The notes under the pieces: model-generated
Database searches by the model: none
Seen by the model: only the letters and a program-made list of their open reading frames with translations
Told to the model about the DNA's origin: nothing
Shown here: positions 1 through 9,489 of the stretch, piece after piece
Layout: every line of letters begins with the position of its first letter
Numbering within the stretch: the first letter of the stretch is position 1
Position numbers and translations under genes: made by a program
Origin: Pseudomonadota bacterium
GTDB lineage: Bacteria > Bdellovibrionota_C > UBA2361 > OMII01
Reading direction: 5' to 3'
DNA: 44,588 nt
NCBI GenBank assembly: GCA_027485595.1
Contig: JAIXQT010000075.1
Location: forward strand, 1 to 44,588

Positions 1-176
1 CATTCCGGCCTGTCAGGAGACAGGCCCTCCGGATGACCTTGCGTGGAATGCGATCCGGAGGGCGCGTATCCTTACGGGCCGGGTATGCATCGATTTATCA
101 AATTGTGCCGCGACCTCTATCGCGATCGGAAACGGCGACCGCCATTCCGGCCTGTCAGGAGACAGGCCCTCCGGAT
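1..176. repeat. Cluster of three REP-like palindromes: 1-34 (direct), 52-83 (inverted), 143-176 (direct)
   Basis: CATTCCGGCCTGTCAGGAGACAGGCCCTCCGGAT is identical at 1-34 and 143-176. An inverted variant ATCCGGAGGGCGCGTATCCTTACGGGCCGGG lies at 52-82. Confidence 0.8.
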
Positions 177-370
177 CACGGGTTTGCACGTGGGAGGGCG
201 GCCATGCCATTTCGCTGAAGCTTCAGGGGGCAAAGACACGGGCCGTTGTATGTTCATTCAGGCTCTAGATGTCGAAAAATAAATGAAAAGCCGCTGATTC
301 CAGCTCTAGAGCCATCAACATCTTTTCAAGAACGTTCATATCTTGCGGGCGCTCCGTCGCCTTGATTGGG

Positions 371-2224
371 TCACATAGCTTGCTGACGACAGAGCGGAGA
401 AGGGGCATCCTGCCGACATAGTTCCTGGATGGCGTGGGATACCTGCCGCGATTCTTTATCTCTCCCCACATTGTTCAAAAACTTTCTCTTCATAATCAGG
501 TAGGCAACGGAGTGAGGATTAGTCGCGTCTCCGTGCACGATATCCTTTGTGAGTTCCTGGAGCGCGTCCGGATGCGCCTTAATAACTTGATCCAGGGAGG
601 CGAAGGGGCTCAAGTATCGGTACGTTGCGATACCGGATGCCTCCGCCTCACTCCGTTTCACAAAGAGCATGTGAGTGTCGTCAAAGTAGGCAAGCCGCCA
701 CTCTGGATCGTTTGAGAGATGTCGATGCACCACTACGATCTCACTTGGAGTTGGAGGGAGTGGGACAATAAATGATCGAATGTCGTATTTCTTAATGTCA
801 TCGAGCAGCGTCGCAAGATCGTTGCCGAGCTTCATGTAGTGAAGGAAGCCGTCTTCGCCATATACCTCATCGAGGCGAGCGCCATCGATGTACACCTTGT
901 AGTCGGGATACATCCTGTAGAGGAAATAGGAGCCGGAATCGTAGTCGGAGAAGATGTTGCCGCTAACCTTAGCGCGCTTGAGGATCTGGATAGGACGCTC
1001 AGGAAATTTACGTTCATCTATGCCGAGTCGAAAGGGGCGATGAGCGTTTCCGTTCTGGTATCCAATTACGACCGTTTTGACGATGAGCGCGACAACCAGG
1101 AGGGAGAGCGCGGCGTTCCATCTCCCCCGCCTGTGCCCGTGAGCCCAGTTTTTTGCCCACCCGTCAGAGAGACATAAAAGGAGTCCAGAGAGGCTCAGAT
1201 AGAACAAAGGGATATGGCGGGCGCATCCCAGGCACATGAAGAACAATCCCCATGTAATGGGAGTGAGCACGCCGGCTGATCGTGTCTCCGCACCATATAC
1301 GAAAAGCCGTCCGGCGATAACGATCATGATGGCGCACGCTCCGTAGAACCACCACGCGAGGTGCTGTTGCGAGACGACCTCGGAGAATGGCGAGAACCAC
1401 TCCCAGATATTTGTTCGTGAGGGATGCGCGGCGAAGACCTCTTCGAAGAATTTGGAGTAGTTTCGAAGGCCAATCGGCGACACCGCGTTTGCAGCGATGA
1501 CGAGCATGAGCACCACAGACGCGAATCGATCGAGCCGTTTCTCTCTCCATGAGGTTACAAGCCACCATACTCCAACGAAGATCACGCCGAGAATCGCGCT
1601 CGGATGGCTGTTAATCCAAAGTATTTGCAGAGGAATCGCCCAGGCAACCGATCTCTTTTGAGGTGAGGTAACCAGGAAGAGGGAGAGCGCTGTATAGAGA
1701 TACGCGAAGACGTAGATCCGTGTTTGAAACCAGTAGCACGAAGCTAGTATGGTGAGCGTAACGATACCAAAGGTGAGAACGGGGTGGTGTGCTCGACGTA
1801 TCCATCCGAGATAGAGGAGGGAGTATGTGACACCGAGGAGTGCTCCGCAGAAGATTTGAATGGCGGGGAGCCCTCCGAGCTCGTGCACAAAATAGAAGAT
1901 GATGGAGGGGAGGGGGCGATTGAGTAGCCACGGGTGCGGCCCGGTAAAGGAGAAGGGATCAAGGTCAGGGATAGTTTTAGTGGTCCATAAGAGCTTTCCC
2001 GTCACGATATTAGAGAAGATGTCCTCAGACTCGATCGGGAATACTGAGAGAACAAAAGTTAGGGTGGCGAGCAGTATGAGGTGCGCCGCTGTCGAGGGCG
2101 AGGAGGTTAGCTGGGGGTGTGCCAGAGGGGTGGTCACGTCAGAGGTAAGCGCATCAGAGGCAAGCGCTGTCTGGTGCTCTCGTTCAAGGCGGCGCTCTCT
2201 CTTACGTCGTGCGTTCTTGCCCAT
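371..2224 (-). CDS. Polytopic membrane protein of unknown function (possibly glycosyltransferase-like)
   Basis: 617-aa ORF with many hydrophobic segments after a basic N-terminus (MGKNARRKRERR). Confidence 0.75.
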   Translation of the reverse strand: MGKNARRKRERRLEREHQTALASDALTSDVTTPLAHPQLTSSPSTAAHLILLATLTFVLSVFPIESEDIFSNIVTGKLLWTTKTIPDLDPFSFTGPHPWLLNRPLPSIIFYFVHELGGLPAIQIFCGALLGVTYSLLYLGWIRRAHHPVLTFGIVTLTILASCYWFQTRIYVFAYLYTALSLFLVTSPQKRSVAWAIPLQILWINSHPSAILGVIFVGVWWLVTSWREKRLDRFASVVLMLVIAANAVSPIGLRNYSKFFEEVFAAHPSRTNIWEWFSPFSEVVSQQHLAWWFYGACAIMIVIAGRLFVYGAETRSAGVLTPITWGLFFMCLGCARHIPLFYLSLSGLLLCLSDGWAKNWAHGHRRGRWNAALSLLVVALIVKTVVIGYQNGNAHRPFRLGIDERKFPERPIQILKRAKVSGNIFSDYDSGSYFLYRMYPDYKVYIDGARLDEVYGEDGFLHYMKLGNDLATLLDDIKKYDIRSFIVPLPPTPSEIVVVHRHLSNDPEWRLAYFDDTHMLFVKRSEAEASGIATYRYLSPFASLDQVIKAHPDALQELTKDIVHGDATNPHSVAYLIMKRKFLNNVGRDKESRQVSHAIQELCRQDAPSPLCRQQAM

Positions 2225-2311
2225 AGTGGAGGATCAATCGCGTGTAGCGTTGCATTGTCGTTTGAGGTTCTCGTGAACCCCCTTAGTATGGCACAAGCGA
2301 CGTCTTCGCGA

Positions 2312-2944
2312 CTATTGAGCAATATCAAAAAACGGTGACGGGGTCATCGGCTCCACAAGGGCATGCATGACAATGTGGATAATTAAGATAGATACGAACG
2401 CGGCAGAAACGAATGCCGACTTCGTGTCGTTCTGTGGGGCGTTGGGATTGCGATCGATCATTGCATCGACCCCGATAAAGAGAATGTAAAAACAGTAGGC
2501 GAACGCCACTACCTTGAAGTAAAGCAAGGTCGGAAAGATTCCAAGGGCCCATGATAAAAAACCTGGAATCGAGGCGTTCGCGACGAGTGCGAACGCCCGA
2601 TCAAAAGAGACCGTGCGTTGAAAATGAGGGGCGAGCTTGTGTAGCATCCAGCCATCGATGAAGAGAGAGGTAATCATCATGGAGATCTCAAGCGACTGGT
2701 GCGCCAAGGAATAAAAGAGGGGAGCTCTCCACAATCCAAAGAACTCAACATCGACACCAAAAATCATGTGTCCGAGCACGGGTCCGATGACGGCGATGAC
2801 TGCGAGGGGACCAACGAGGGAGAGCGCGGTAACTCGGGCTGTTGGGGTGTCTCGTGAGATCGTGCCCCAGCAGAGGCGGGGACTGAGCGTTACGAGCTTG
2901 ATGCGAGCGAGGAGGTTGGGGATACGGACGTTCATCCGGCTCAA
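2312..2944 (-). CDS. Yip1-like multi-pass membrane protein
   Basis: 210-aa ORF with about five hydrophobic segments; Yip1-like overall organisation. Family call is tentative. Confidence 0.55.
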   Translation of the reverse strand: MSRMNVRIPNLLARIKLVTLSPRLCWGTISRDTPTARVTALSLVGPLAVIAVIGPVLGHMIFGVDVEFFGLWRAPLFYSLAHQSLEISMMITSLFIDGWMLHKLAPHFQRTVSFDRAFALVANASIPGFLSWALGIFPTLLYFKVVAFAYCFYILFIGVDAMIDRNPNAPQNDTKSAFVSAAFVSILIIHIVMHALVEPMTPSPFFDIAQ

Positions 2945-3170
2945 AATACTTCAGAATGGGGAGGTGTGGAACGAATTTAGCTGAAAAGTAACGGTGTTTA
3001 GTCGTGGTTGTTCCGTTATGAGGTCGTAACAAATTGATCTCACGGAAAAATATCAGGCACTAGGGTCTGTCGTAAGGTAACAAGATTCGACTCATCGCAG
3101 CTAAACCATTAAAATTATCAAACGCTTATGCCGATAGTAGAGGTAGCGTGATAGTATAGCCCCTCACGAT

Positions 3171-5153
3171 ATGGAACGGATCCTAGTTGCCGCCGCAGCG
3201 TTACATCAGACCCCTCTCGCATGGGAAGAGAACCTCGCGAATATTCGCGAGGCGATCCGTCAGGCGCGATCCACAGGTGCGCAACTTCTTTGTCTCCCCG
3301 AACTCTGCGTCACCGGCTACGGGTGTGAAGACGCCTTTCATTCTCGAGGTGTCGTTGAAGGCGCGTTGCGGTATGCCACGAAGGTCGCTCAAGACGCCAA
3401 GGGGATAATTGTCGCGTTCGGGTTACCACTTTCTGTCGCGGGAACCGTGTACAATGTGGCCGCCCTAGCCGCACATGGAAAAATAGTTGGATTCGTTGGT
3501 AAGCAGCATCTCGCGGGAGATGGCGTTCACTATGAGCCTCGTTGGTTTACCCCGTGGCCGCGAGGCGTTCGCTCGTCGGTGGTCGTTGATGGACGAGAGG
3601 TGCCAGTAGGAGACCTTGTGTTCCTGATTGACGACCTCACAATCGGGTTCGAGATATGCGAGGACGCATGGGTTGCCGATCGTCCGGGGATACGTCTTGC
3701 TCAGCGCGGTGTCGACATTATTCTCAACCTAAGCGCGAGTCACTTCTCATTTGGTAAGAATGAGATACGAAAGCGAATCGCTCTTGAGGGCTCGCGCGCG
3801 TTTGGCGTTGGATATGTCTACGCTAATCTTCTGGGATGTGAGGCGGGACGTATCATCTACGATGGTGATACGGTCATGTGTTCACACGGTGAGGTGGTCG
3901 CGGAGGGGTTTCGGTTTTCATTCAAAGATGTGGTGGTAACCACGGGTGTGATTGATATCGCTCGCACTCGAGCTGGGCGACGACAGCAGCCGCGTAGTCA
4001 CCAATCCCTCAAGAACGAGGATCTGCGTATCGAGCTTCCAGGTATCGCGATGAAGCGCACCGTACGAGGCTCGGAGGCGAACGAGCTACCGCCACTTTCG
4101 AAACATGAAGAATTTACCCAAGCTGTGACACTCGGACTCTTTGACTACCTGCGTAAGAGTCGAAGCGAGGGGTTTGTGGTCTCTCTCAGTGGTGGTGTCG
4201 ACTCCAGCGCGGCGAGTTGTCTTGTCGCGTTAATGGTAGAGCGGGCTTGCAAAGAGCTGGGGTTCGCCGGCTTTGGGAAGAAGCTCTCCTACATATCATG
4301 GATGAAGGGGGTCAAAAATGAAGCTCAGGTAATGAGAAAGATACTGGGCTGCGCGTACCAGCGCGCGACCAATAGCTCAACGATCACGCATGACGCTGCC
4401 GCTGGACTCGCGAAGGAGCTCGGTGCCGATTTCTTTGATATCGATATCTCATCGCTCGTTGAGGGATATGAAAAGCTGATTTCAGAGGCGATGGGCATCA
4501 CGTTATCCTGGAAGGAGCACGATATCGCCCTTCAAAATATTCAGGCACGCGTTCGTTCTCCTTCGGTGTGGCTGCTCACGAATCTCAGAAAAGCTCTTCT
4601 GTTGAGTACAAGCAATCGCAGCGAGGCTGCGGTGGGATACACTACGATGGATGGTGATAGTAGCGGAGGACTGAGCCCCCTTGGCGGTATTGATAAGGCA
4701 TACCTACGTACGTGGCTTGAGTGGCTTGAAAAAGTGGGGCCTGAAGGGCTTAAGCGATATCCATCTTTGAAATTGGTGAATGTGCAAGCGCCAACTGCTG
4801 AGCTCCGTCCACCCAAAGATAAACAAACTGATGAAAAAGACCTCATGCCGTACGAGGTTCTCGACACGATTGAGCGATACGCGATTCGAGATAAGCTCCT
4901 GCCTGAGGATGTGCTTGCCCTGATCAAAGAGCGCTACCAAAACCGTTTTACGGAGGGCGAGCTCACCTCATGGGTGTTGCGATTCTTTAAACTGTGGAGC
5001 GCCAATCAGTGGAAGCGTGAACGATACGCCCCTTCGTTTCATCTCGACGACGAGAGTCTCGATCCTAAGAGTTGGTGCCGCTTCCCAATACTCTCGGGCG
5101 GATATGCCGAGGAGCTGCGCAAGCTCTCCTCGTCACCAAAGAGGCGAAGATGA
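3171..5153 (+). CDS. nadE: Glutamine-dependent NAD+ synthase
   Basis: N-terminal nitrilase-type amidase domain (LPELCVTGYGCED, FEICEDAW) fused to an NAD synthase domain (SLSGGVDSSAASCLV, STSNRSEAAVGYTTMDGD). Confidence 0.95.
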   Translation: MERILVAAAALHQTPLAWEENLANIREAIRQARSTGAQLLCLPELCVTGYGCEDAFHSRGVVEGALRYATKVAQDAKGIIVAFGLPLSVAGTVYNVAALAAHGKIVGFVGKQHLAGDGVHYEPRWFTPWPRGVRSSVVVDGREVPVGDLVFLIDDLTIGFEICEDAWVADRPGIRLAQRGVDIILNLSASHFSFGKNEIRKRIALEGSRAFGVGYVYANLLGCEAGRIIYDGDTVMCSHGEVVAEGFRFSFKDVVVTTGVIDIARTRAGRRQQPRSHQSLKNEDLRIELPGIAMKRTVRGSEANELPPLSKHEEFTQAVTLGLFDYLRKSRSEGFVVSLSGGVDSSAASCLVALMVERACKELGFAGFGKKLSYISWMKGVKNEAQVMRKILGCAYQRATNSSTITHDAAAGLAKELGADFFDIDISSLVEGYEKLISEAMGITLSWKEHDIALQNIQARVRSPSVWLLTNLRKALLLSTSNRSEAAVGYTTMDGDSSGGLSPLGGIDKAYLRTWLEWLEKVGPEGLKRYPSLKLVNVQAPTAELRPPKDKQTDEKDLMPYEVLDTIERYAIRDKLLPEDVLALIKERYQNRFTEGELTSWVLRFFKLWSANQWKRERYAPSFHLDDESLDPKSWCRFPILSGGYAEELRKLSSSPKRRR

Positions 5154-5767
5154 GTTCCGTTCGAGCTCAGACCACCCGACTAGCGATATACGGTGGGGCG
5201 TTCGATCCGATTCATAATGGGCACCTCGTGACTATCGCACAACTGTTGGCGAGTGGTCAGGTTGACGCGGTGGTTGTAGTTCCGAGTGGAGATAGGCCCG
5301 ATAAACAGATCACGGTAACGGCGACAGATCGTTTGTGGATGACGCGGCTCGCGGTTGAGGAGGCCTTTCCGAGTGACCCGCGGGTCTCTGTTTCAGATCT
5401 GCATGCTTCCAGAAAGGTTGGATACGGAACGATAGATCTCGTGGATCACTTCTTGAAACAACCGGGCATCGCCCCATACGTTGTGGTTGGTCAAGAGTTA
5501 CTGGTAGACCTTCCGTTGTGGAAAGAGGAGGCTCGGCTCCGTTCTGTCGCGCATTTCATAGTGATACCTCGCCCTGGAACTGTGGTAGATGAGCTGCCGA
5601 AAGGGATATCCGCCTCGTGGTTGACGGTGCCGTATGAGGCTGGAATTCTCATATCGAGCACCACCATTCGCGATATGCTCGCCCGGGGGCTCTCCTGTGC
5701 GGGACTTTTACCCGCCTCCGTGATAGCGTTTTGTCGAAGTCGGGGGCTCTACCGGACCCAACCATGA
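5150..5767 (+). CDS. nadD: Nicotinate-nucleotide adenylyltransferase
   Basis: AIYGGAFDPIHNGHL nucleotidyltransferase motif and ISSTTIRDML C-terminal motif. The ATG at 5150 overlaps the nadE stop (ATGA), so the listed 5072 start is an upstream in-frame extension. Confidence 0.9.
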   Translation: MSSVRAQTTRLAIYGGAFDPIHNGHLVTIAQLLASGQVDAVVVVPSGDRPDKQITVTATDRLWMTRLAVEEAFPSDPRVSVSDLHASRKVGYGTIDLVDHFLKQPGIAPYVVVGQELLVDLPLWKEEARLRSVAHFIVIPRPGTVVDELPKGISASWLTVPYEAGILISSTTIRDMLARGLSCAGLLPASVIAFCRSRGLYRTQP

Positions 5768-5820
5768 GCGAAAAAAGAGCTCATGGTAAGCTGCAATCAT
5801 TTTCAAACTGAGAAGAACAG

Positions 5821-6153
5821 ATGTCGACACCCCTCATCCCACAGATTAGCCCCAAGGAATTAAAGGCCCGCATGGACGCTGGTGAGGATCTCTTCCTTCT
5901 TGATGTGCGAGAGCCCCATGAGCGGGATATCTGCAACATCGGTGGCGAGTTCATCCCGAAGGATACGGTGGCTCAACATCTTGATCGGATTCCAAAAGAT
6001 AAAGAGGTCGTGGTGTACTGCAGAAGTGGTGGACGCAGCGACTGGATCGCGCGGGAGCTCGTTGTGCGGCATGGCTACACCTCGGTATCCAATTTAGCGG
6101 GTGGCATGCTTCGGTGGTCGGATGACGTCGACCCTTCGTTCAAGAAGTATTAA
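5821..6153 (+). CDS. Rhodanese-like domain protein
   Basis: LLDVREPHERDICNIGGEFIP and active-site loop VVYCRSGGRSDWIA. Confidence 0.92.
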   Translation: MSTPLIPQISPKELKARMDAGEDLFLLDVREPHERDICNIGGEFIPKDTVAQHLDRIPKDKEVVVYCRSGGRSDWIARELVVRHGYTSVSNLAGGMLRWSDDVDPSFKKY

Positions 6154-6551
6154 CCGCGAATGGCGGACCTCTTCCCGCTACGGTCAGCCGCGAGTTGAGC
6201 GGGCCTCTCGGCGGGATAAAAGTTAGGATTGTGTTAGATTTTTATTGGATCTGCACCCTCTCTTTGTTACGTTGTTCCAACGCCACACAGTTGACGCCTA
6301 CCTTAGCGGGTTGCTCTTCTCGGCTCGCTCTTTTCCATCGCTATATGGGCAGCACAAGCTGAGTCCTCATCGGATCTCGGAGAAGGTCTGTTTTGTTGAA
6401 ACAGATCGTTATCCCGAGTTGCGACGAGGACTCACAATGACCGAAATCAAAAGGTTGTAGTGTAGTAGTTCCCCCTTGAGTGGCGCTCGCGCCTCTGAAT
6501 GGGGATTACTCACGGTTGGGTTTTCTCCTGTTCGCAAACTACGTAAATAAA

Positions 6552-6908
6552 ATGAGACATATTGTAACGCAATCAACGACGGCAAGAACCGTCGTCACGG
6601 AAAAGTCAGCACAGTTTTTCGCAGAACTCGTGCTTGAAGTATTGGACAAGCCCTGCTTTCGGGAAGGTCGAGCGGTGGAATACCGTGATTCCTTCTCCGA
6701 TGGGGTAGTAAGAATTCGTCGTGACGACGATGGGCGCATTCACTTCAGAACTCCTCGAGTTCCAGAAGCGTCTGTTCGGCTCAGTCCTGCGAGATCAAAA
6801 GGACTGCTTTTGAATCGCAACGTTGGGCCCCTCACAGCTTTCCTCGAAAAGAATCCGCTCCTACTGAGCTTTCTTGATGAAGAGAAGTTGAGAAGCGCTC
6901 GAATCTAG
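6552..6908 (+). CDS. Hypothetical protein
   Basis: ORF 6480-6908; ATG at 6552 (MRHIVTQSTT...) looks the likelier start. No family recognised. Confidence 0.45.
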   Translation: MRHIVTQSTTARTVVTEKSAQFFAELVLEVLDKPCFREGRAVEYRDSFSDGVVRIRRDDDGRIHFRTPRVPEASVRLSPARSKGLLLNRNVGPLTAFLEKNPLLLSFLDEEKLRSARI

Positions 6909-6916
6909 TCGCTCAT

Positions 6917-6982
6917 GTCTCACAAGTCGTAGTACACGAACCCTTTCTTTGCAAAGGTTAGTGTATTTCGGTCTTGTGAGAC
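6917..6982. other. Long imperfect hairpin
   Basis: GTCTCACAAG (6917-6926) pairs with CTTGTGAGAC (6973-6982). Inside it, TACAC/GTGTA and ACC/GGT enclose CTTTGCAAAG. Confidence 0.75.
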
Positions 6983-6998
6983 TCTTCTTAGATTTTCT

Positions 6999-7130
6999 GT
7001 AACTACTCAGCAAATGCCGCCGCAATAACGTGATCCCCTAGTAAGGGGCGGCAAGAAAGAAGATCCGCCAAAGTCAGCTCATGTAGCGATGAAATTGCGG
7101 CGACGATCTGTAAATTCGGTGAGTAGTTGC
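6999..7130. repeat. 132-bp repeat element with inverted termini (R family, copy 1)
   Basis: Ends GTAACTACTCA ... TGAGTAGTTGC. The body is shared with 30578-30960. Confidence 0.8.
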
Positions 7131-7177
7131 GTTTTTTCTTTTCATCCAAACGCAAACATTTCAGTCTTCGGATTTAT

Positions 7178-7267
7178 ATCCCGGAGGGCTCGTGTCCACA
7201 CGGGCTGGAAGTGGCACGCCATTTTCATCGCGGATTCCGGCCTGTGAGGACTCTTGCCCTCCGGAAT
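7178..7267. repeat. Inverted pair of REP-like palindromes (7178-7210 and 7234-7267)
   Basis: ATCCCGGAGGGCTCGTGTCCACACGGGCTGGAA followed by the opposite-orientation ATTCCGGCCTGTGAGGACTCTTGCCCTCCGGAAT. Same family as 1-176. Confidence 0.7.
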
Positions 7268-7298
7268 GGCGTTACGGAAATGGTGATGCAAACGCAAC

Positions 7299-7451
7299 CT
7301 ATGTATCGGTCGCTATTTTCTTCTTGCTGCCACACCCACATCCACCGCATCCACACGGCCTCTTTTTTGGGGCGATGGCGAGCGTTGTTTTCCGTACCAC
7401 GTACAAGACTGCGACGGCGAGGATAAGGACTGCGATAACGGTTTGAGTCAT
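7299..7451 (-). CDS. Small FeoB-associated Cys-rich membrane protein
   Basis: MTQTVIAVLILAVAVLYVVRKTTLAIAPKKRPCGCGGCGCGSKKKIATDT: one TM helix plus a CGCGGCGCG tail, immediately downstream of feoB. Internal ATG at 7451 of the 101-aa ORF. Confidence 0.75.
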   Translation of the reverse strand: MTQTVIAVLILAVAVLYVVRKTTLAIAPKKRPCGCGGCGCGSKKKIATDT

Positions 7452-7465
7452 GCTGCTCGCTCTCC

Positions 7466-9442
7466 CTACTTTAAAAATAGGCTTCCAAGTTGAAACACGG
7501 TGAACGACGCGACGTAGGCGAGCGCTGTCATGTAGCCAAACATTCCAAGGGTCCAGCCCCATGAGCCGGTCTCTCGTTTGCACACGGCGAGGGTGGACAT
7601 GCACATGCAGGCGAAGACATAGAATACCATCAGGGAGAGCGCGGTGAGGGTAGAGAAAAAGCCCGATTGATTGCGCTCTTGCAGTGTTTTGACGAGACCG
7701 GTGTTCTCATCGTCATCATCGCTAATGTTGTAGATGGTGCTCAAGGTTGTGACGAACACCTCTCGAGCTGGAAATGATGAGAGGATAGCTATTCCTATCT
7801 CCCAGTTGAATCCGAGCGGTCTGATGGCTGGCTCTATAGCCGTTCCGAGCCGCCCCGCATAGCTTGCTTGAACCGGATTGCCCTGATAGCCAGGCTCCGG
7901 CTTTGGATAGGAGGCAAGGAACCACACGATCACGGAGCAGGCGAGAATGATAGTTGTGGCGTTCTTCAGGAACGATGTCACGCTGTCATATACACTTCGA
8001 AGAATTATCCTGAGGATTGGCTTTCGAAGTGGTGGCATCTCCATCACGTAGAAGCACGATTCTTTCCATAAGAGACATCTTTTGAGTGCCCACGCGACAC
8101 CGCACGCTCCCACAACACCAAGAACGTACATGCCGAGCAGGACGAGGCCTTGTAATGATATGAGCCCACCAACGAGGGTCGGTGGAATGAACGCGGCGAT
8201 GAGTACCGCATAGACCGGAAGTCGAGCGCTACAGCTCATGAGGGGGGCTATCATAATAGTCGCTAATCGGTCTGAGCGAGTTGGAATCGAGCGAGTTGAG
8301 AGTATGCCAGGAACCGCGCAGGCGAACGAGCTTAAGAGCGGAATGAACGCTCGGCCCTGAAGGCCAACTTTGCGCATGAAGTTATCGAGGAGGAAGGCGG
8401 CGCGGGAGAGATAGCCTGAGTCCTCAAGGAAACCGATGCAGAAGAATAGGATGGCGATCTGCGGAACAAACACGATCACGTTTCCGACGCCGGGAATGAT
8501 TCCCTCCGCGATGAGACTGGTGAGTATCCCAGGGGGTAGAACTGATGAGGCCCATGCGCTTAATCCATCAACAGCCCCGGAGATAATCTCCATGGGGATT
8601 TGGGCCCACAGGAAGATCGCTTGAAAGATGATCCCAAATATTCCGAGCATGATCGGAAGTCCCCAAATCCTGCTCGTTAAAATTCTATCGAGCGGCGTGA
8701 TCACTGGGATGTCGTCGTTTGAGCTTTGCGAAGTGGTTTTCCGAACTATCGCTCGAATCCAGGCGTAACGAAGGGATCCTATCGTCGTGATGACATGTGC
8801 GTCGAGGCTTGCGGGGCCGAGAGGGCTAAGCCCCTCTATCGTATCACGAAGGGGATGGTCTGATGGTATCCAGGCGAGTCTCTTCGATGAGGTCGTGGGA
8901 AGTTCGAGCGCTTTTGTTACCGCGCTGAGCAGTGTTGGAAAGCCTGATTTTGTGCGAGCTGTTATCGGAACAACGGGAATATCGAGCGAGCGGGAAAGAA
9001 GCTCTCCGTATACTTTAATACCCGCTCTCTCCGCCGCGTCCATCATGTTAAGAGCGAGGACAATCGGGTACCCGGTGTCTATAAGCTCGGAGATGAGGAA
9101 GAGGTTTCTCTCGAGATTTGTCGCGTCGACGACGGCGACGACAAGGTCCGGTTTCGAGTTTTCGGCTATCTCCCCCTTAAGGAATTGGGTGACTATCCTT
9201 TCATCGATGGACGTTCCAACTAATGCATAGGTGCCAGGGAGGTCCACAATGCGTGCGCAGGAGCCGTGCGGAAGAGGGAGCGATCCCTCTTTGTGCTCTA
9301 CGGTAACGCCTGGATAGTTAGCTACCTTGTAGCGTGAGCCAGTAAGGCCATTGAAGAGCGTGGTTTTTCCGCAGTTAGGATTTCCGACAAGAGCTATCGA
9401 TTTAGGGCAATCGTCGTCGGCGGTAGTGTGTATATCTGTCAC
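7466..9442 (-). CDS. feoB: Ferrous iron transport protein B
   Basis: G1 motif GNPNCGKTTLFN, DLPGTYAL G3 motif, and the Gate-type membrane domain. Confidence 0.96.
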   Translation of the reverse strand: MTDIHTTADDDCPKSIALVGNPNCGKTTLFNGLTGSRYKVANYPGVTVEHKEGSLPLPHGSCARIVDLPGTYALVGTSIDERIVTQFLKGEIAENSKPDLVVAVVDATNLERNLFLISELIDTGYPIVLALNMMDAAERAGIKVYGELLSRSLDIPVVPITARTKSGFPTLLSAVTKALELPTTSSKRLAWIPSDHPLRDTIEGLSPLGPASLDAHVITTIGSLRYAWIRAIVRKTTSQSSNDDIPVITPLDRILTSRIWGLPIMLGIFGIIFQAIFLWAQIPMEIISGAVDGLSAWASSVLPPGILTSLIAEGIIPGVGNVIVFVPQIAILFFCIGFLEDSGYLSRAAFLLDNFMRKVGLQGRAFIPLLSSFACAVPGILSTRSIPTRSDRLATIMIAPLMSCSARLPVYAVLIAAFIPPTLVGGLISLQGLVLLGMYVLGVVGACGVAWALKRCLLWKESCFYVMEMPPLRKPILRIILRSVYDSVTSFLKNATTIILACSVIVWFLASYPKPEPGYQGNPVQASYAGRLGTAIEPAIRPLGFNWEIGIAILSSFPAREVFVTTLSTIYNISDDDDENTGLVKTLQERNQSGFFSTLTALSLMVFYVFACMCMSTLAVCKRETGSWGWTLGMFGYMTALAYVASFTVFQLGSLFLK

Positions 9443-9489
9443 AACTGGTGAACAGCCTTCCTGTGGGCCGCGACGTTGGTTAACCAGGG

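Noticed and set aside
1-176. CRISPR-like repeats
   Set aside because: Only three copies, one inverted, with unequal spacers (about 18 and 60 bp); fits REP/BIME-type palindromes instead.
6917-6982. Integron attC site
   Set aside because: Inverted core-like GGTTAGTG/AACC ends do not match the RYYYAAC/GTTRRRY consensus and there is no integrase or cassette structure.
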